Below, piece after piece: positions 49,646-57,894 of a stretch of DNA of 64,000 nt (positions within the stretch are counted from its first letter, which is position 1; each line of letters begins with the position of its first letter). This DNA is from JANOMH01 sp031422295 (lineage in GTDB: Bacteria; Pseudomonadota; Alphaproteobacteria; Rhodobacterales; Rhodobacteraceae), in contig JANOQM010000073.1 in NCBI GenBank assembly GCA_031422295.1, forward strand, positions 55,837-119,836, in the 5' to 3' direction. The notes under the pieces are model-generated. The model was not told the origin of the DNA. It made no database searches and saw only the letters and a list, made by a program, of their open reading frames with translations. Position numbers and translations under genes: made by a program.

Positions 49646-51496
49646 TCAGAGTTTCTGCGCCTTGTCCAACTTGTCACTGGCCGCCATCCACATCGCCTCG
49701 GCCCGTTCCAGCGCCTCCATGACTTCGGCGTATTTCTTGTTCCAGGTGTCCAGCTCGCCTGTCCGCTTGGTGTCATAGAGCGCTGGATCGGCCAGTTTGG
49801 TCGCCAGTTTATCGCGCATGTCGTTGATTTTCTCGACCCGGTCCTCGCATTTGCGCACATCGGACCGCAGCGCCATGATCTGTTCGCGGGTCAGCTTTTC
49901 GACTTTTGCGACAGGCTTGGGTTTGGACGTGGGTTTATCCACGGTCAGCAGCATATTGCGGTAGGTCTCGAGGTCTTCGTCATAGGGTTTGACATGGCCG
50001 TCTTTGACCAGCCACAGCCGGTCGGCGACCATGCTGAGCAGGTGCATGTCGTGGCTGACGAGGATCACAGCCCCGGTATAGGCGGTCAGCGCCTCGACCA
50101 GTGCCTCGCGGCTTTCGATATCAAGGTGGTTGGTGGGTTCGTCGAGGATCAGCAGATGCGGCGCAGGCAGCGTGGCCAGCAGCAGCGACAGGCGGGCCTT
50201 TTGGCCACCGGACAACCGACCTACTTCGGTATCGGCTTGCGCGGCCCCAAGGCCAAATCCCGCCAGCCGGGCGCGAAGGCGGGCCTGCCCTTCCTCGGCC
50301 CGTTCGCGGATCAGGTGTTGCAAGGGCGTCTCGTCGACATGCAGTTCTTCGACCTGATGCTGGGCGAAAAAGCCGATGCGCAGTTTGTTGGAGGACACCA
50401 TCTTGCCGCGCGCGACCATCAGCCGCCCCGATAGCAGTTTCGACAGGGTCGATTTGCCCTCGCCATTGCGGCCCAGCAGGGCGATCCGGTCATCCTGATC
50501 TATCCGCAGGTTCAGCCCGTGCAGCACGATATGGTTGCCGTAGCCCACTGCCGCATCTTCGGTCATAATGATCGGCGGCGACAGTTCTTCGGGCACCGGG
50601 AAGGTAAACACCGTCCGCGCCGCATCTTCGGGCATCCGGATGGTTTCCATTTTCTCCAGCATCTTGACGCGGGACTGGGCCTGTTTGGCCTTGGACGCCT
50701 TGGCCTTGAACCGGTCGACAAAGGCCTGCAAATGCGCCCGCTTCAGGTCCTGCTTTTTCGCCGCCGAGGTCATCAAAGCCCGCTTTTCCGCGCGTTGCCG
50801 CACGAATTGATCGTAGGGGCCGGAGTAATAGGTAAGCTTGCGGTCCTCTAAGTGCAGGATCGCGGCCACCGAGCGGTTCAGCAATTCGCGGTCGTGGCTG
50901 ACGATCACCACGGTATGGGGGTATTTGACCAGATAGTTTTCCAGCCACAACGCGCCTTCAAGGTCGAGGTAGTTGGTGGGTTCGTCCAGCAGCAGCAGGT
51001 CGGGTTCGGAAAACAGGACCGCAGCGAGGGCCACGCGCATCCGCCAGCCGCCGGAGAAGGCCGAACACGGCATGCGCTGTTCGTCGTCGGTAAAGCCGAG
51101 GCCTTTGAGGATGCTGGAGGCCCGCCCTTCGGCAGACCAGGCGTCGATATCGGCCAGACGTGTCTGAATCTCGGAAATGCGCAAGGGATCGGTGGCGGTT
51201 TCTGCCTCGGCCATCAAAGAATGGCGTTCTTCGTCGGCCATCAGCACGGTGTTCAGCAGCGACACTTCGTTGCCGGGCACCTCTTGGCTGACGCCGCCGA
51301 TGCGGGATTGTTTAGGCAGGTCGATTGACCCGCCATCCAGGTTCAACTCGCCCCGGATCAGTTTGAACAGGGTGGTTTTGCCGGTGCCGTTGCGGCCGAC
51401 GAGGCCGACTTTGTGGCCTGCAGGAATGACGGCGCTGGCCCCTTCGAACAGGGGGCGGCCTTCGACGGAATAGCTGATGTCTGAGATGCGTAACAT
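49646..51496 (-). CDS. ABC-F family ATPase, YheS-like
   Basis: A 616-residue soluble protein with two ABC domains. Domain 1 shows GRNGTGKTT, FSGGWRMRVAL and LLDEPTNYLDLEG; domain 2 shows GRNGEGKST, LSGGQKARLSLLL and ILDEPTNHLD. The Arg/Lys-rich linker KAKASKAKQAQSRVKMLEKM between them is the P-site tRNA interaction motif region. A C-terminal coiled coil (about 535-616) follows. The FSGGWRMR signature and linker point to the YheS subgroup, distinct from the Uup-type gene at 28072. It probably acts on stalled ribosomes. Confidence 0.9.
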   Translation of the reverse strand: MLRISDISYSVEGRPLFEGASAVIPAGHKVGLVGRNGTGKTTLFKLIRGELNLDGGSIDLPKQSRIGGVSQEVPGNEVSLLNTVLMADEERHSLMAEAETATDPLRISEIQTRLADIDAWSAEGRASSILKGLGFTDDEQRMPCSAFSGGWRMRVALAAVLFSEPDLLLLDEPTNYLDLEGALWLENYLVKYPHTVVIVSHDRELLNRSVAAILHLEDRKLTYYSGPYDQFVRQRAEKRALMTSAAKKQDLKRAHLQAFVDRFKAKASKAKQAQSRVKMLEKMETIRMPEDAARTVFTFPVPEELSPPIIMTEDAAVGYGNHIVLHGLNLRIDQDDRIALLGRNGEGKSTLSKLLSGRLMVARGKMVSSNKLRIGFFAQHQVEELHVDETPLQHLIRERAEEGQARLRARLAGFGLGAAQADTEVGRLSGGQKARLSLLLATLPAPHLLILDEPTNHLDIESREALVEALTAYTGAVILVSHDMHLLSMVADRLWLVKDGHVKPYDEDLETYRNMLLTVDKPTSKPKPVAKVEKLTREQIMALRSDVRKCEDRVEKINDMRDKLATKLADPALYDTKRTGELDTWNKKYAEVMEALERAEAMWMAASDKLDKAQKL

Positions 51497-51632
51497 GGGG
51501 GGGCTTTGCCTGATCTGGCAAGGGGCGTCAATGTGGGCGTCAAGGCAGCGGCGACTAAGGCGGCTTTTATCCGGGTTTGGGCCGTGCTAGAGGCCGCAGC
51601 AACTACAAAACCCTGACCTTATGAGGCATATC

Positions 51633-52055
51633 ATGGCAATTGAACGCACCCTGTCGATCATCAAACCCGACGCGACCAAACGCAACCTGACCGGCAAAGT
51701 CGCCGCCAAGTTCGAGGATGCGGGCCTGCGCATCGTGGCATCCAAGCGTATTCAACTGACCGTGGTGCAGGCTGGCCTGTTCTATGACGTCCACCGCGCC
51801 CGGCCGTTCTTTGGCGAACTGACCGAATTCATGGCCTCCGGCCCGGTGGTCGTGCAAGTGCTGGAAGGCGAAAGTGCCATCACCAAGAACCGCGAAGTCA
51901 TGGGTGCGACCAACCCCAAAGACGCCGCACCGGGGACGATCCGGGCGGAATTTGCCCTGTCGGTCGGTGAGAACACAGTCCACGGGTCGGATTCGCCGCA
52001 AGCTGCGGCGCATGAGATTTCGTTCTTTTTCAGCGGGCTTGAGCTGGTTGGCTGA
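51633..52055 (+). CDS. ndk: Nucleoside diphosphate kinase
   Basis: Transfers the terminal phosphate between nucleoside triphosphates and diphosphates; 140 residues, the standard size. The start AIERTLSIIKPDATKRNLTG is diagnostic and the phospho-accepting histidine lies in SVGENTVHGSDSPQAA. GAGG precedes ATG 51633; four upstream in-frame codons are dropped. It is a single gene divergent from the yheS-like gene, with 136 bases between starts. Confidence 0.97.
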   Translation: MAIERTLSIIKPDATKRNLTGKVAAKFEDAGLRIVASKRIQLTVVQAGLFYDVHRARPFFGELTEFMASGPVVVQVLEGESAITKNREVMGATNPKDAAPGTIRAEFALSVGENTVHGSDSPQAAAHEISFFFSGLELVG

Positions 52056-52065
52056 TTAGGGGCGC

Positions 52066-52126
52066 GTGGGTTTTATCCACCCTACGCCGGCAAGTTTGAT
52101 AATCTGTAGGGTGGGTGCAAACCCAC
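52066..52126. repeat. Imperfect inverted repeat between ndk and the lytic transglycosylase
   Basis: Arms GTGGGTTTTATCCACCCTAC (52066-52085) and, after a 20-base loop, GTAGGGTGGGTGCAAACCCA (52106-52125) pair with a few mismatches. Each arm is itself partly palindromic. The GTAGGGTGGGT...ACCCACC type is a common mobile-looking intergenic repeat in many bacteria. It sits between two convergent genes and may also act as a terminator. Confidence 0.7.
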
Positions 52127-52127
52127 C

Positions 52128-52619
52128 TTATGCACAATCCCGCCGCACTTCGCGCGCCCGCAACCCGGTTTCGACCAGTAAACACCGGTCCCGCGCCTCG
52201 TAATAATAGCCGCTGGCGTACCAGCGCACGGCGGCGTCCTGATCGCCGTCCGCCACAATCCATGCGCCGCGCAGATAGGCCCCGGCCCAACGCAGATTGG
52301 TTTCAGCGTCGAGCAGGCCCCGGTCCGACCCTTCATATCCCATGGTCTGCGCTGTGCCCGGCAATATCTGCATCAACCCATAATACGGGCCATTTCGGGC
52401 ATCGGCGCGGTAATCGCTTTCGCGCTGTATCACCCGGTGCAGCAGGGATTCGGGGATGTCGTGGAAAGCGGCATATTTGTTGACCAGTCGGCGCATCGCC
52501 GGGGTTTCACCGGGGAACAGGCCGTTGGTCGGGCCTGCGTCATCATCGGACCGCCGGCCACAGGCGGCAAGGCTGGCCAGGATCAGGCCAAGGGCGGCGC
52601 GGCGGGGCAGGGTGTGCAT
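52128..52619 (-). CDS. Lytic transglycosylase, lipoprotein
   Basis: A 163-residue peptidoglycan lytic transglycosylase of the Slt/family 1 type. The signal peptide ends LASLAAC with lipidated Cys20. The catalytic Glu67 is in HRVIQRESDYRAD, followed by YYGLMQILPGTAQTMGY and NLRWAGAYL, all conserved. The last segment RWYASGYYYEARDR closes the SLT domain. ATG 52619 is chosen to start at the signal peptide. It probably cuts glycan strands from the outer or inner membrane face during wall remodelling. Confidence 0.9.
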   Translation of the reverse strand: MHTLPRRAALGLILASLAACGRRSDDDAGPTNGLFPGETPAMRRLVNKYAAFHDIPESLLHRVIQRESDYRADARNGPYYGLMQILPGTAQTMGYEGSDRGLLDAETNLRWAGAYLRGAWIVADGDQDAAVRWYASGYYYEARDRCLLVETGLRAREVRRDCA

Positions 52620-52659
52620 CGGACTTCTCCGGCTGGGGGCGGGTGACATCGCGGCGGGA

Positions 52660-52995
52660 TTATCTGGCCGTCCCCGCAGGTAACAGGCCGATCAGGTTCA
52701 TGAAATTGTCCAACTCGGACCGGCCTTTGTCAAATCCGTCCGATTTCAGAGCATCAAACCGGGCGCGCAAGGCGTTTTTCTCTTCGCCTTTGCAATCATT
52801 CCATGGGCGACCCTGCAGAGCCATATGCAGCACATAATAGCCAATGAAATGCGGGCGGGTGCCGGATTCCAGCAGACGTTTATATGCGGCATCGGCCCCG
52901 ATGTCGCGCAACGCCTCGGCAGTGCGGATGCCCGCTTTGATAAAGGCAGCTTGCGACGCCGGGCCAAGATTAGGGATGGTGGAAATTGCGGCCAT
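52660..52995 (-). CDS. TfoX/Sxy C-terminal domain protein
   Basis: A 111-residue protein with the helix-hairpin-helix-like TfoX C-terminal domain: STIPNLGPASQAAFIKAGIR and ALRDIGADAAYKRLLESGTR, then LHMALQGRPWNDCKGEEKNA. The N-terminal TfoX domain of competence regulators is absent, as in many stand-alone relatives. The lytic transglycosylase start is 40 bases downstream on the same strand. Role unknown; DNA binding is possible. Confidence 0.87.
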   Translation of the reverse strand: MAAISTIPNLGPASQAAFIKAGIRTAEALRDIGADAAYKRLLESGTRPHFIGYYVLHMALQGRPWNDCKGEEKNALRARFDALKSDGFDKGRSELDNFMNLIGLLPAGTAR

Positions 52996-53017
52996 GGGCG
53001 CAATCTAGCGACCCGGC

Positions 53018-53079
53018 AAAAAAAGACCAGACGGCGCGGCTCGTTCCTGGGAGGAAAAGGTGCCGCCGCCTATCTGGTC
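53018..53079 (-). terminator. Terminator-like hairpin on the minus strand
   Basis: Read on the minus strand, GACCAGATAGGCGGCGGC pairs imperfectly with GCCGCGCCGTCTGGTC and is followed by TTTTTTT (53024-53018). This is a good rho-independent layout. It lies upstream of the TfoX-C gene, so it must end a transcript that begins further upstream on the minus strand, in the 53.1-53.4 kb region or as readthrough from the FAH gene. Confidence 0.6.
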
Positions 53080-53126
53080 AGATCACCGCCGCAGCACGGG
53101 GAGACGTGCATTTTGCGGTGCGGTCG

Positions 53127-53273
53127 TTAGATGCTGGCTAAATCCTTGAACACCACCGGGGATGCAGCCGGGGTTTGCCCGGATTGCGGGGCCGGTGCGG
53201 CGGATATTGGGTATACCGGGGCACTGGTCGGAGGGGGTGGTGTCAAAGCCAACTCGGGACGTCCTTGCATCAT
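53127..53273 (-). CDS. Possible small proline-rich protein, 48 residues
   Basis: ATG ATG at 53273/53270 opens a frame reading MMQGRPELALTPPPPTSAPV and ending SPVVFKDLASI, stop TAA 53127-53129. About a quarter of the residues are proline. There is no clear ribosome binding site and no family I recognise. Support comes mainly from the downstream terminator and from the absence of any other gene. It could be the end of a decayed gene or a chance frame. Confidence 0.25.
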   Translation of the reverse strand: MMQGRPELALTPPPPTSAPVYPISAAPAPQSGQTPAASPVVFKDLASI

Positions 53274-53404
53274 GTCGAAACTGATTACTTACTGCCTCAG
53301 GCGGCCTTCTGAGTGAGCCGATAGTTAATATTACAAGGAAAAGCAGGCGGGGACAGGGCGAAAATGTGGCGAAATTGTGGCGTGACCTGACGTTTTGGTT
53401 TGGG

Positions 53405-54547
53405 TCAGAGCAGCCCGCGTGCCGCCAGATTGCGCATCAGATGCGACGCCCCGAATGTCCATGGCGCACAATCTGTGGACAGCCGCACGGTATTTTGCAG
53501 CGTGCCGAGGCCGGGCGCCGATATCGTCACCACATCACCGATCTTGTGGCTGAACCCCTGTCCGGGGACATCCCGGTCCTGGGTTGGCGCGAACATCGTG
53601 CCCAGAAACAGCATCAGCCCATCGGGATATTGATGATGCCGCCCAATGGTTTGCGCCACCAGATCGGCCGGATCGCGGCTGATCTCGGACATGCTGGAAT
53701 GCCCGGTCAGAGCAAACCCGTCCGGGCCGGACACGGTCAGGGTCAGTTCGGCCTGGCGCACATGGTCCAGCGTAAAGTCATCGTCAAACAGCCGGATGAA
53801 CGGCCCGATGGCACAAGAGGCGTTGTTATCCTTGGCCTTGCCCAGAAGCAGGGCAGACCGCCCTTCGACATCGCGCAGGTTCACATCATTGCCCAGACTG
53901 GCCCCGACAATCCGGCCATTTGAGGTGATGCATAGAACCACCTCGGGTTCGGGGTTGTTCCATGTCGAGATCGGGTGCAGGCCCACATCGGCATACGGGC
54001 CGACCGAGGCCAGCACCTGCGCTTTGGAAAATACCTCGGCGTCCGGGCCGATCCCGACCTCAAGATATTGCGACCACAGCCCTTCGGCGATCAGTTCGGC
54101 CTTGACCCGCGCCGCCGCGGGCGAGCCTGCCTTGAGGTTTCGCAAGGATCCGCCGATGATATCGGCCACCCGGGCGCGGATCGCCCCGGCGCGGGCCGCG
54201 TCGCCTGCGGCTTTTTCTTCTATCACTCGTTCCACCATTGACCGCGCGAAGGTGACGCCGCAGGCTTTGACCGGTTGCAGATCGCAGGGGGCCAGCCAGT
54301 GGGTGGGATCGCATTGGTCCAATGGCCCCAGATTGATGCCGGGGCTGGTGCGGACATAGCCCACAGGATCGGCCAGTTCGCAGATATCGCGGATTGTGGG
54401 GGCGGTTCTGGCGGTAATGTCAACCAGATGCCCCTGACGCAGCGTCACGACGATTGGGCCCGCGGTGGTTTGCAGCCGACCTAAAAAGCTGCCGTTTCGA
54501 TCAGATGGGTCCAAGATTGTGGTCAATGGCGAAGCCTCCGTGGTCAA
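53405..54547 (-). CDS. Fumarylacetoacetate hydrolase (FAH) family protein
   Basis: A 380-residue protein with a C-terminal FAH fold. The metal-binding acids are in NNPEPEVVLCITSNGRIVGA and the conserved GASLGNDVNLRDVEG follows. The N-terminal half includes HWLAPCDLQPVKACGVTFAR, as in dehydratases acting on 2-keto-3-deoxy sugar acids (the KdaD/AraD1 type). I therefore favour a sugar-acid dehydratase over true fumarylacetoacetase, but substrate cannot be fixed. It is a single gene with no sugar-catabolic neighbours. Confidence 0.82.
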   Translation of the reverse strand: MTTEASPLTTILDPSDRNGSFLGRLQTTAGPIVVTLRQGHLVDITARTAPTIRDICELADPVGYVRTSPGINLGPLDQCDPTHWLAPCDLQPVKACGVTFARSMVERVIEEKAAGDAARAGAIRARVADIIGGSLRNLKAGSPAAARVKAELIAEGLWSQYLEVGIGPDAEVFSKAQVLASVGPYADVGLHPISTWNNPEPEVVLCITSNGRIVGASLGNDVNLRDVEGRSALLLGKAKDNNASCAIGPFIRLFDDDFTLDHVRQAELTLTVSGPDGFALTGHSSMSEISRDPADLVAQTIGRHHQYPDGLMLFLGTMFAPTQDRDVPGQGFSHKIGDVVTISAPGLGTLQNTVRLSTDCAPWTFGASHLMRNLAARGLL

Positions 54548-54766
54548 TTAACCCAAGATTTAGCGGATTTTGTGGGTATTGTAAGCTGTATGATCGGCCT
54601 TGTTGTCCGCCGTTCACCCTGCCGCAATGGCAGAGGTTGATAATGCCGCCGATCCGTGGTCTTGGGCGGCAAAGCGGGTCACTTTGCCCGATGCGCGGCG
54701 CGTTGCCGCGTGAAATTGGCGGCCACGCCATCCGATAAAGCGGCTCTGCCGCGAGGAACACCATAA

Positions 54767-56959
54767 ATGTCTGATCTGCACCTTGTCCCCTCTGCCTTTG
54801 CTGCGGCCCTTGCTGACAAGGGGTATACGCAATTGACCCCGGTGCAGCAGGCGGTGCTGGACCCTGCGCTGAACGGGGCGGATGTGCTGGTGTCGGCGCA
54901 GACCGGGTCGGGCAAGACGGTGGCGTTTGGGCTGGCGATGGCGCAGGGGTTGCTGGACGGGGCCGACAGGTTTGGGCCTGCGGCAGCACCCTTGGCCCTG
55001 ATCATTGCGCCGACGCGGGAACTGGCGTTGCAGGTTCACCGCGAATTGCAGTGGCTGTATGGCCCCACAGGCGCTTCGTTTGCGTCCTGCGTCGGGGGCA
55101 TGGATATGCGCACCGAACGACGCAATCTGGACCGGGGCGCGCATATTGTCGTGGGCACTCCCGGGCGGCTGAAGGACCATATCGAGCGGAATTCGCTGGA
55201 TTTGTCGGCGCTGCGCGTGGCTGTGCTGGACGAGGCTGACGAAATGCTGGATCTGGGGTTCCGCGAGGATCTGGAGTTTATTCTGGGCAAGGCCCCCGCC
55301 GACCGCCGCACCATGATGTTTTCGGCGACCGTCCCGCGTGAGATTGCGGCACTGGCCAAAACCTATCAGCGCGATGCGGTGCGGATTGCAGCCGGGGCCG
55401 AGCGCGAGCAGCATGTCGATATTGAATACCGCGCGCTGGCAGTTGATCAGGCCGACAAAGAGAATGCCATCGTCAATGTGCTGCGGTTCTACGAGGCCAA
55501 GAATGCATTGGTTTTCTGTGGGTTACGGGCCACTGTCAATCATCTGACAGCACGGCTGGCGAACCGGGGATTTTCGGTCGTGGCGCTGTCGGGCGAGCTG
55601 TCGCAGGCCGAGCGGACCCATTCCTTGCAAGCCATGCGCGATGGCCGTGCCCGGGTTTGTGTGGCTACCGATGTGGCGGCACGCGGCATTGATCTGCCCA
55701 ATCTGGAACTGGTGATCCATGCCGATCTGCCGCAAAATAAAGAAACTTTGCTGCATCGCTCTGGCCGCACTGGCCGGGCCGGGCGCAAGGGTGTGTCGGC
55801 GCTGATCGTGCCCCACAAGGACCGCAAAAAGGCCGACCGCCTGCTGGGCTGGGCTGGGATCAATGCGGCATGGGGGTCGGCCCCCGGTGCAGATGAGGTG
55901 AACCGGCGTGATGCCGAACGCCTGCTGGCCGATCCGATGTTTACCGGAGCACCTGCCGAAAACGAGGCCGATCTGGTGGCAAAGCTGCTGGGGGCGTTTG
56001 ATATCAATGCGTTAGCTGTCGGATTTGTGCGCCAATACATGACCACCCGGTCCGCACCCGAGGATTTGCGCAGCTCGGGTAGTGGTACAGATACGCTGCG
56101 CCCGGTCCGGCTGGGGCCGGAAAACAGCTTTTGGGTCACATTGTCGGTGGGGGCTGCGGCCAAGGCCGAACCGCGCTGGCTGTTGCCGATGCTGTGCCGG
56201 TCGGGCGATCTGACCAAGAACGATATCGGGTCGATCCGGGTGCAGCAGGACACCACGGATGTGCAACTGAACGGCGATGTGCGGGACAAGTTTTTTGCGG
56301 CTTTGGGATCAGCCATGATGCTGGAGGACGGCATCAGGGTCAGTCTGGCCGAAGGGCAACCTAGCACACCCGCGCCCGCCCGGCCTAAACCGACGTTTAA
56401 CCGCCCTAAACCTGTAGAGGCCGAGGCATCACCCGCTGCTGCGGTGTCAGTTGACCCGGCACCTGTTGCGACACCTGTCGCCACGACCTATGCGCCACGC
56501 CCGTCCGCCTATGTCGCACCTGCCGAACCTGCAGAAGCCCCGCGCAAGCCCCGGCACAAAGACCGGCCCGTCATGGTTGAACGCCGTCCGGACCGGGCAT
56601 CAGACCGCGCAACAGAACGCGGCGCCGATCCGATGGCCGAGGCTGTGGCGGATGGGTCGGTCGTGCCCTATGCGCCGAAAAAAGCGTTTCACAAGGACGG
56701 CCCCAGACCTGCCTATAAACCGGGGGCCAAGCCGGGGTCAAAGCCGGGTGGCAAGCCCTATGAGGGCAATTTCAAACCGCGTTCCGCGACCAAACCAGTC
56801 GAAGGCAAGCCTGCTGGCAGCAAATGGGTCAAACGCAGCCCGGATGCCAAAGTCGCCGACGGCAAACCCGCCTTTGCCAAACCGCATTTTGCCAAACCGG
56901 GCAAGCCGGGCGGCAAGCCCTATGCGGGCAAGCCAAAGCCGCATCGCGGCAAAAGCTGA
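54767..56959 (+). CDS. DEAD-box RNA helicase with DbpA-type domain and long basic tail
   Basis: A 730-residue ATP-dependent RNA helicase of the DeaD/CsdA class. Core motifs: Q motif around YTQLTPVQQAVL, motif I AQTGSGKT (44-51), PTRELALQ, TPGR, the DEAD box in VLDEADEMLDLGF, SAT, then ARGIDLPNLELVIH and HRSGRTGRAGRKG. A DbpA-like RNA-binding domain lies at about 450-540. The last ~180 residues are a Lys/Pro/Gly/Arg-rich disordered tail with repeated GKPGGKPY-like units. GAGGAA precedes ATG 54767, and a 219-base upstream gap could hold a cold-responsive leader. It converges on the transglutaminase operon. Confidence 0.93.
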   Translation: MSDLHLVPSAFAAALADKGYTQLTPVQQAVLDPALNGADVLVSAQTGSGKTVAFGLAMAQGLLDGADRFGPAAAPLALIIAPTRELALQVHRELQWLYGPTGASFASCVGGMDMRTERRNLDRGAHIVVGTPGRLKDHIERNSLDLSALRVAVLDEADEMLDLGFREDLEFILGKAPADRRTMMFSATVPREIAALAKTYQRDAVRIAAGAEREQHVDIEYRALAVDQADKENAIVNVLRFYEAKNALVFCGLRATVNHLTARLANRGFSVVALSGELSQAERTHSLQAMRDGRARVCVATDVAARGIDLPNLELVIHADLPQNKETLLHRSGRTGRAGRKGVSALIVPHKDRKKADRLLGWAGINAAWGSAPGADEVNRRDAERLLADPMFTGAPAENEADLVAKLLGAFDINALAVGFVRQYMTTRSAPEDLRSSGSGTDTLRPVRLGPENSFWVTLSVGAAAKAEPRWLLPMLCRSGDLTKNDIGSIRVQQDTTDVQLNGDVRDKFFAALGSAMMLEDGIRVSLAEGQPSTPAPARPKPTFNRPKPVEAEASPAAAVSVDPAPVATPVATTYAPRPSAYVAPAEPAEAPRKPRHKDRPVMVERRPDRASDRATERGADPMAEAVADGSVVPYAPKKAFHKDGPRPAYKPGAKPGSKPGGKPYEGNFKPRSATKPVEGKPAGSKWVKRSPDAKVADGKPAFAKPHFAKPGKPGGKPYAGKPKPHRGKS

Positions 56960-56987
56960 AGGTTCAGGGCAATTTCCTTAAGTTGTT

Positions 56988-57009
56988 AAAACCGGCCAAA
57001 TCAGCCGGT
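56988..57009 (-). terminator. Weak terminator at the end of the amidoligase operon
   Basis: On the minus strand ACCGGC, a seven-base loop and GCCGGT are followed by TTTT. The 6-bp stem overlaps the transglutaminase stop codon. It is short, so its strength is uncertain. Confidence 0.4.
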
Positions 57010-57882
57010 CAGCGGGATCACATCGACGGCCTGTTCGCTTTTTTGTCCGCCCGCGATCCGCAGGCTGCCTTTGATCGGCGAGACATCGGAATAGTCCCGC
57101 CCGTAGGCTGCCACTATATGGTCCGCGGCGGGGATCAGATTGTTGGTCGGGTCAAATTCGACCCAGCCCAAAGCAGGCCCGCACCAGACCCGGACCCAGG
57201 CATGCATCGCATCCGCCCCTTCCAGCCGCGCCTTGCCTGGCGGCGGGGTGGTGCGCAGATAGCCGCTGACATAGCCCGCCGGTATGCCGAGCCCGCGCAA
57301 ACAGCTGATCATGATATGCGAGAAATCCTGACAGACGCCGCGCCGTTTGGCAAAGGCCTCGGCGGCAGGGGTGTCAACCGTGGTGGCCTTGGAATCAAAA
57401 GTCATGTCGCGGTGCAGGGCCCTACCTATCGCGCGGGCAGCATCGGCCACGGACATATCGGGCAATACAGCAGCAAGCGCATAGCGCGTCATGGCAATAT
57501 CCTGCGGCGCGCGCACTGACGGGGCCACGAAATGTAACGGTGACGCCGGTCCCAGATCGCGGCAGTTATGCAGCGCGTTGGGCAGATCGACCAACCGGGT
57601 GGACTGCGTCAGGTCGGCAAGCAACCCCAGCCGTTCGACCCGCGCCTGCACCCGCAACGACACTGATTTATGCGGCCGGCGAAAGGCAAATGCCGTCAGG
57701 GTGTTTCCGAAGAAATCCGTGCTGTCGTGCCGCTCTTCGGGGCGGGGCGTAAGGTCGAGCAAACCGGCAATCAGCCGTTGCTGCCCCAAAACCTCAAGCG
57801 GCAGAACCCGGACCAGATGTCGGCCGCCCACCGCAGGATTGGCATAGGTATAAGTAATGTTCAGCCGGATATCATACAGCAT
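57001..57882 (-). CDS. Transglutaminase-like protein, stand-alone
   Basis: A 293-residue cysteine-protease-fold protein. The N-terminal beta domain starts MLYDIRLNITYTYANPAVGG. The catalytic triad is Cys184 (RRGVCQDFSHIMI), His227 (MHAWVRVW) and Asp244 (VEFDPTNN). It is the last gene of an operon with a circularly permuted ATP-grasp/alpha-E protein (12 bases upstream) and a DUF2126 amidoligase. In such operons the transglutaminase-fold enzyme is thought to cut or transfer the peptide made by the ligases; the substrate is unknown. Confidence 0.9.
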   Translation of the reverse strand: MLYDIRLNITYTYANPAVGGRHLVRVLPLEVLGQQRLIAGLLDLTPRPEERHDSTDFFGNTLTAFAFRRPHKSVSLRVQARVERLGLLADLTQSTRLVDLPNALHNCRDLGPASPLHFVAPSVRAPQDIAMTRYALAAVLPDMSVADAARAIGRALHRDMTFDSKATTVDTPAAEAFAKRRGVCQDFSHIMISCLRGLGIPAGYVSGYLRTTPPPGKARLEGADAMHAWVRVWCGPALGWVEFDPTNNLIPAADHIVAAYGRDYSDVSPIKGSLRIAGGQKSEQAVDVIPLTG

Positions 57883-57894
57883 GGCGACTTGACC

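Larger units (their letters stand above)
52996..53404. other. 409-base stretch without a confident gene
   Basis: Between the TfoX-C gene and the FAH-family gene, both on the minus strand, there is no recognised gene. The stretch holds a terminator-like hairpin (53018-53079) and a 48-codon proline-rich frame (53127-53273) on the minus strand. A plus-strand frame at 53131-53316 overlaps the latter and shows a CPDCG string that I take as chance. The presence of a terminator suggests a small transcript, either a short protein or a small RNA. Confidence 0.5.

Noticed and set aside
53131..53316. A plus-strand 61-codon frame with a CPDCG string resembling a zinc ribbon
   Set aside because: Only one Cys pair is present, there is no ribosome binding site, and the terminator nearby serves the other strand.
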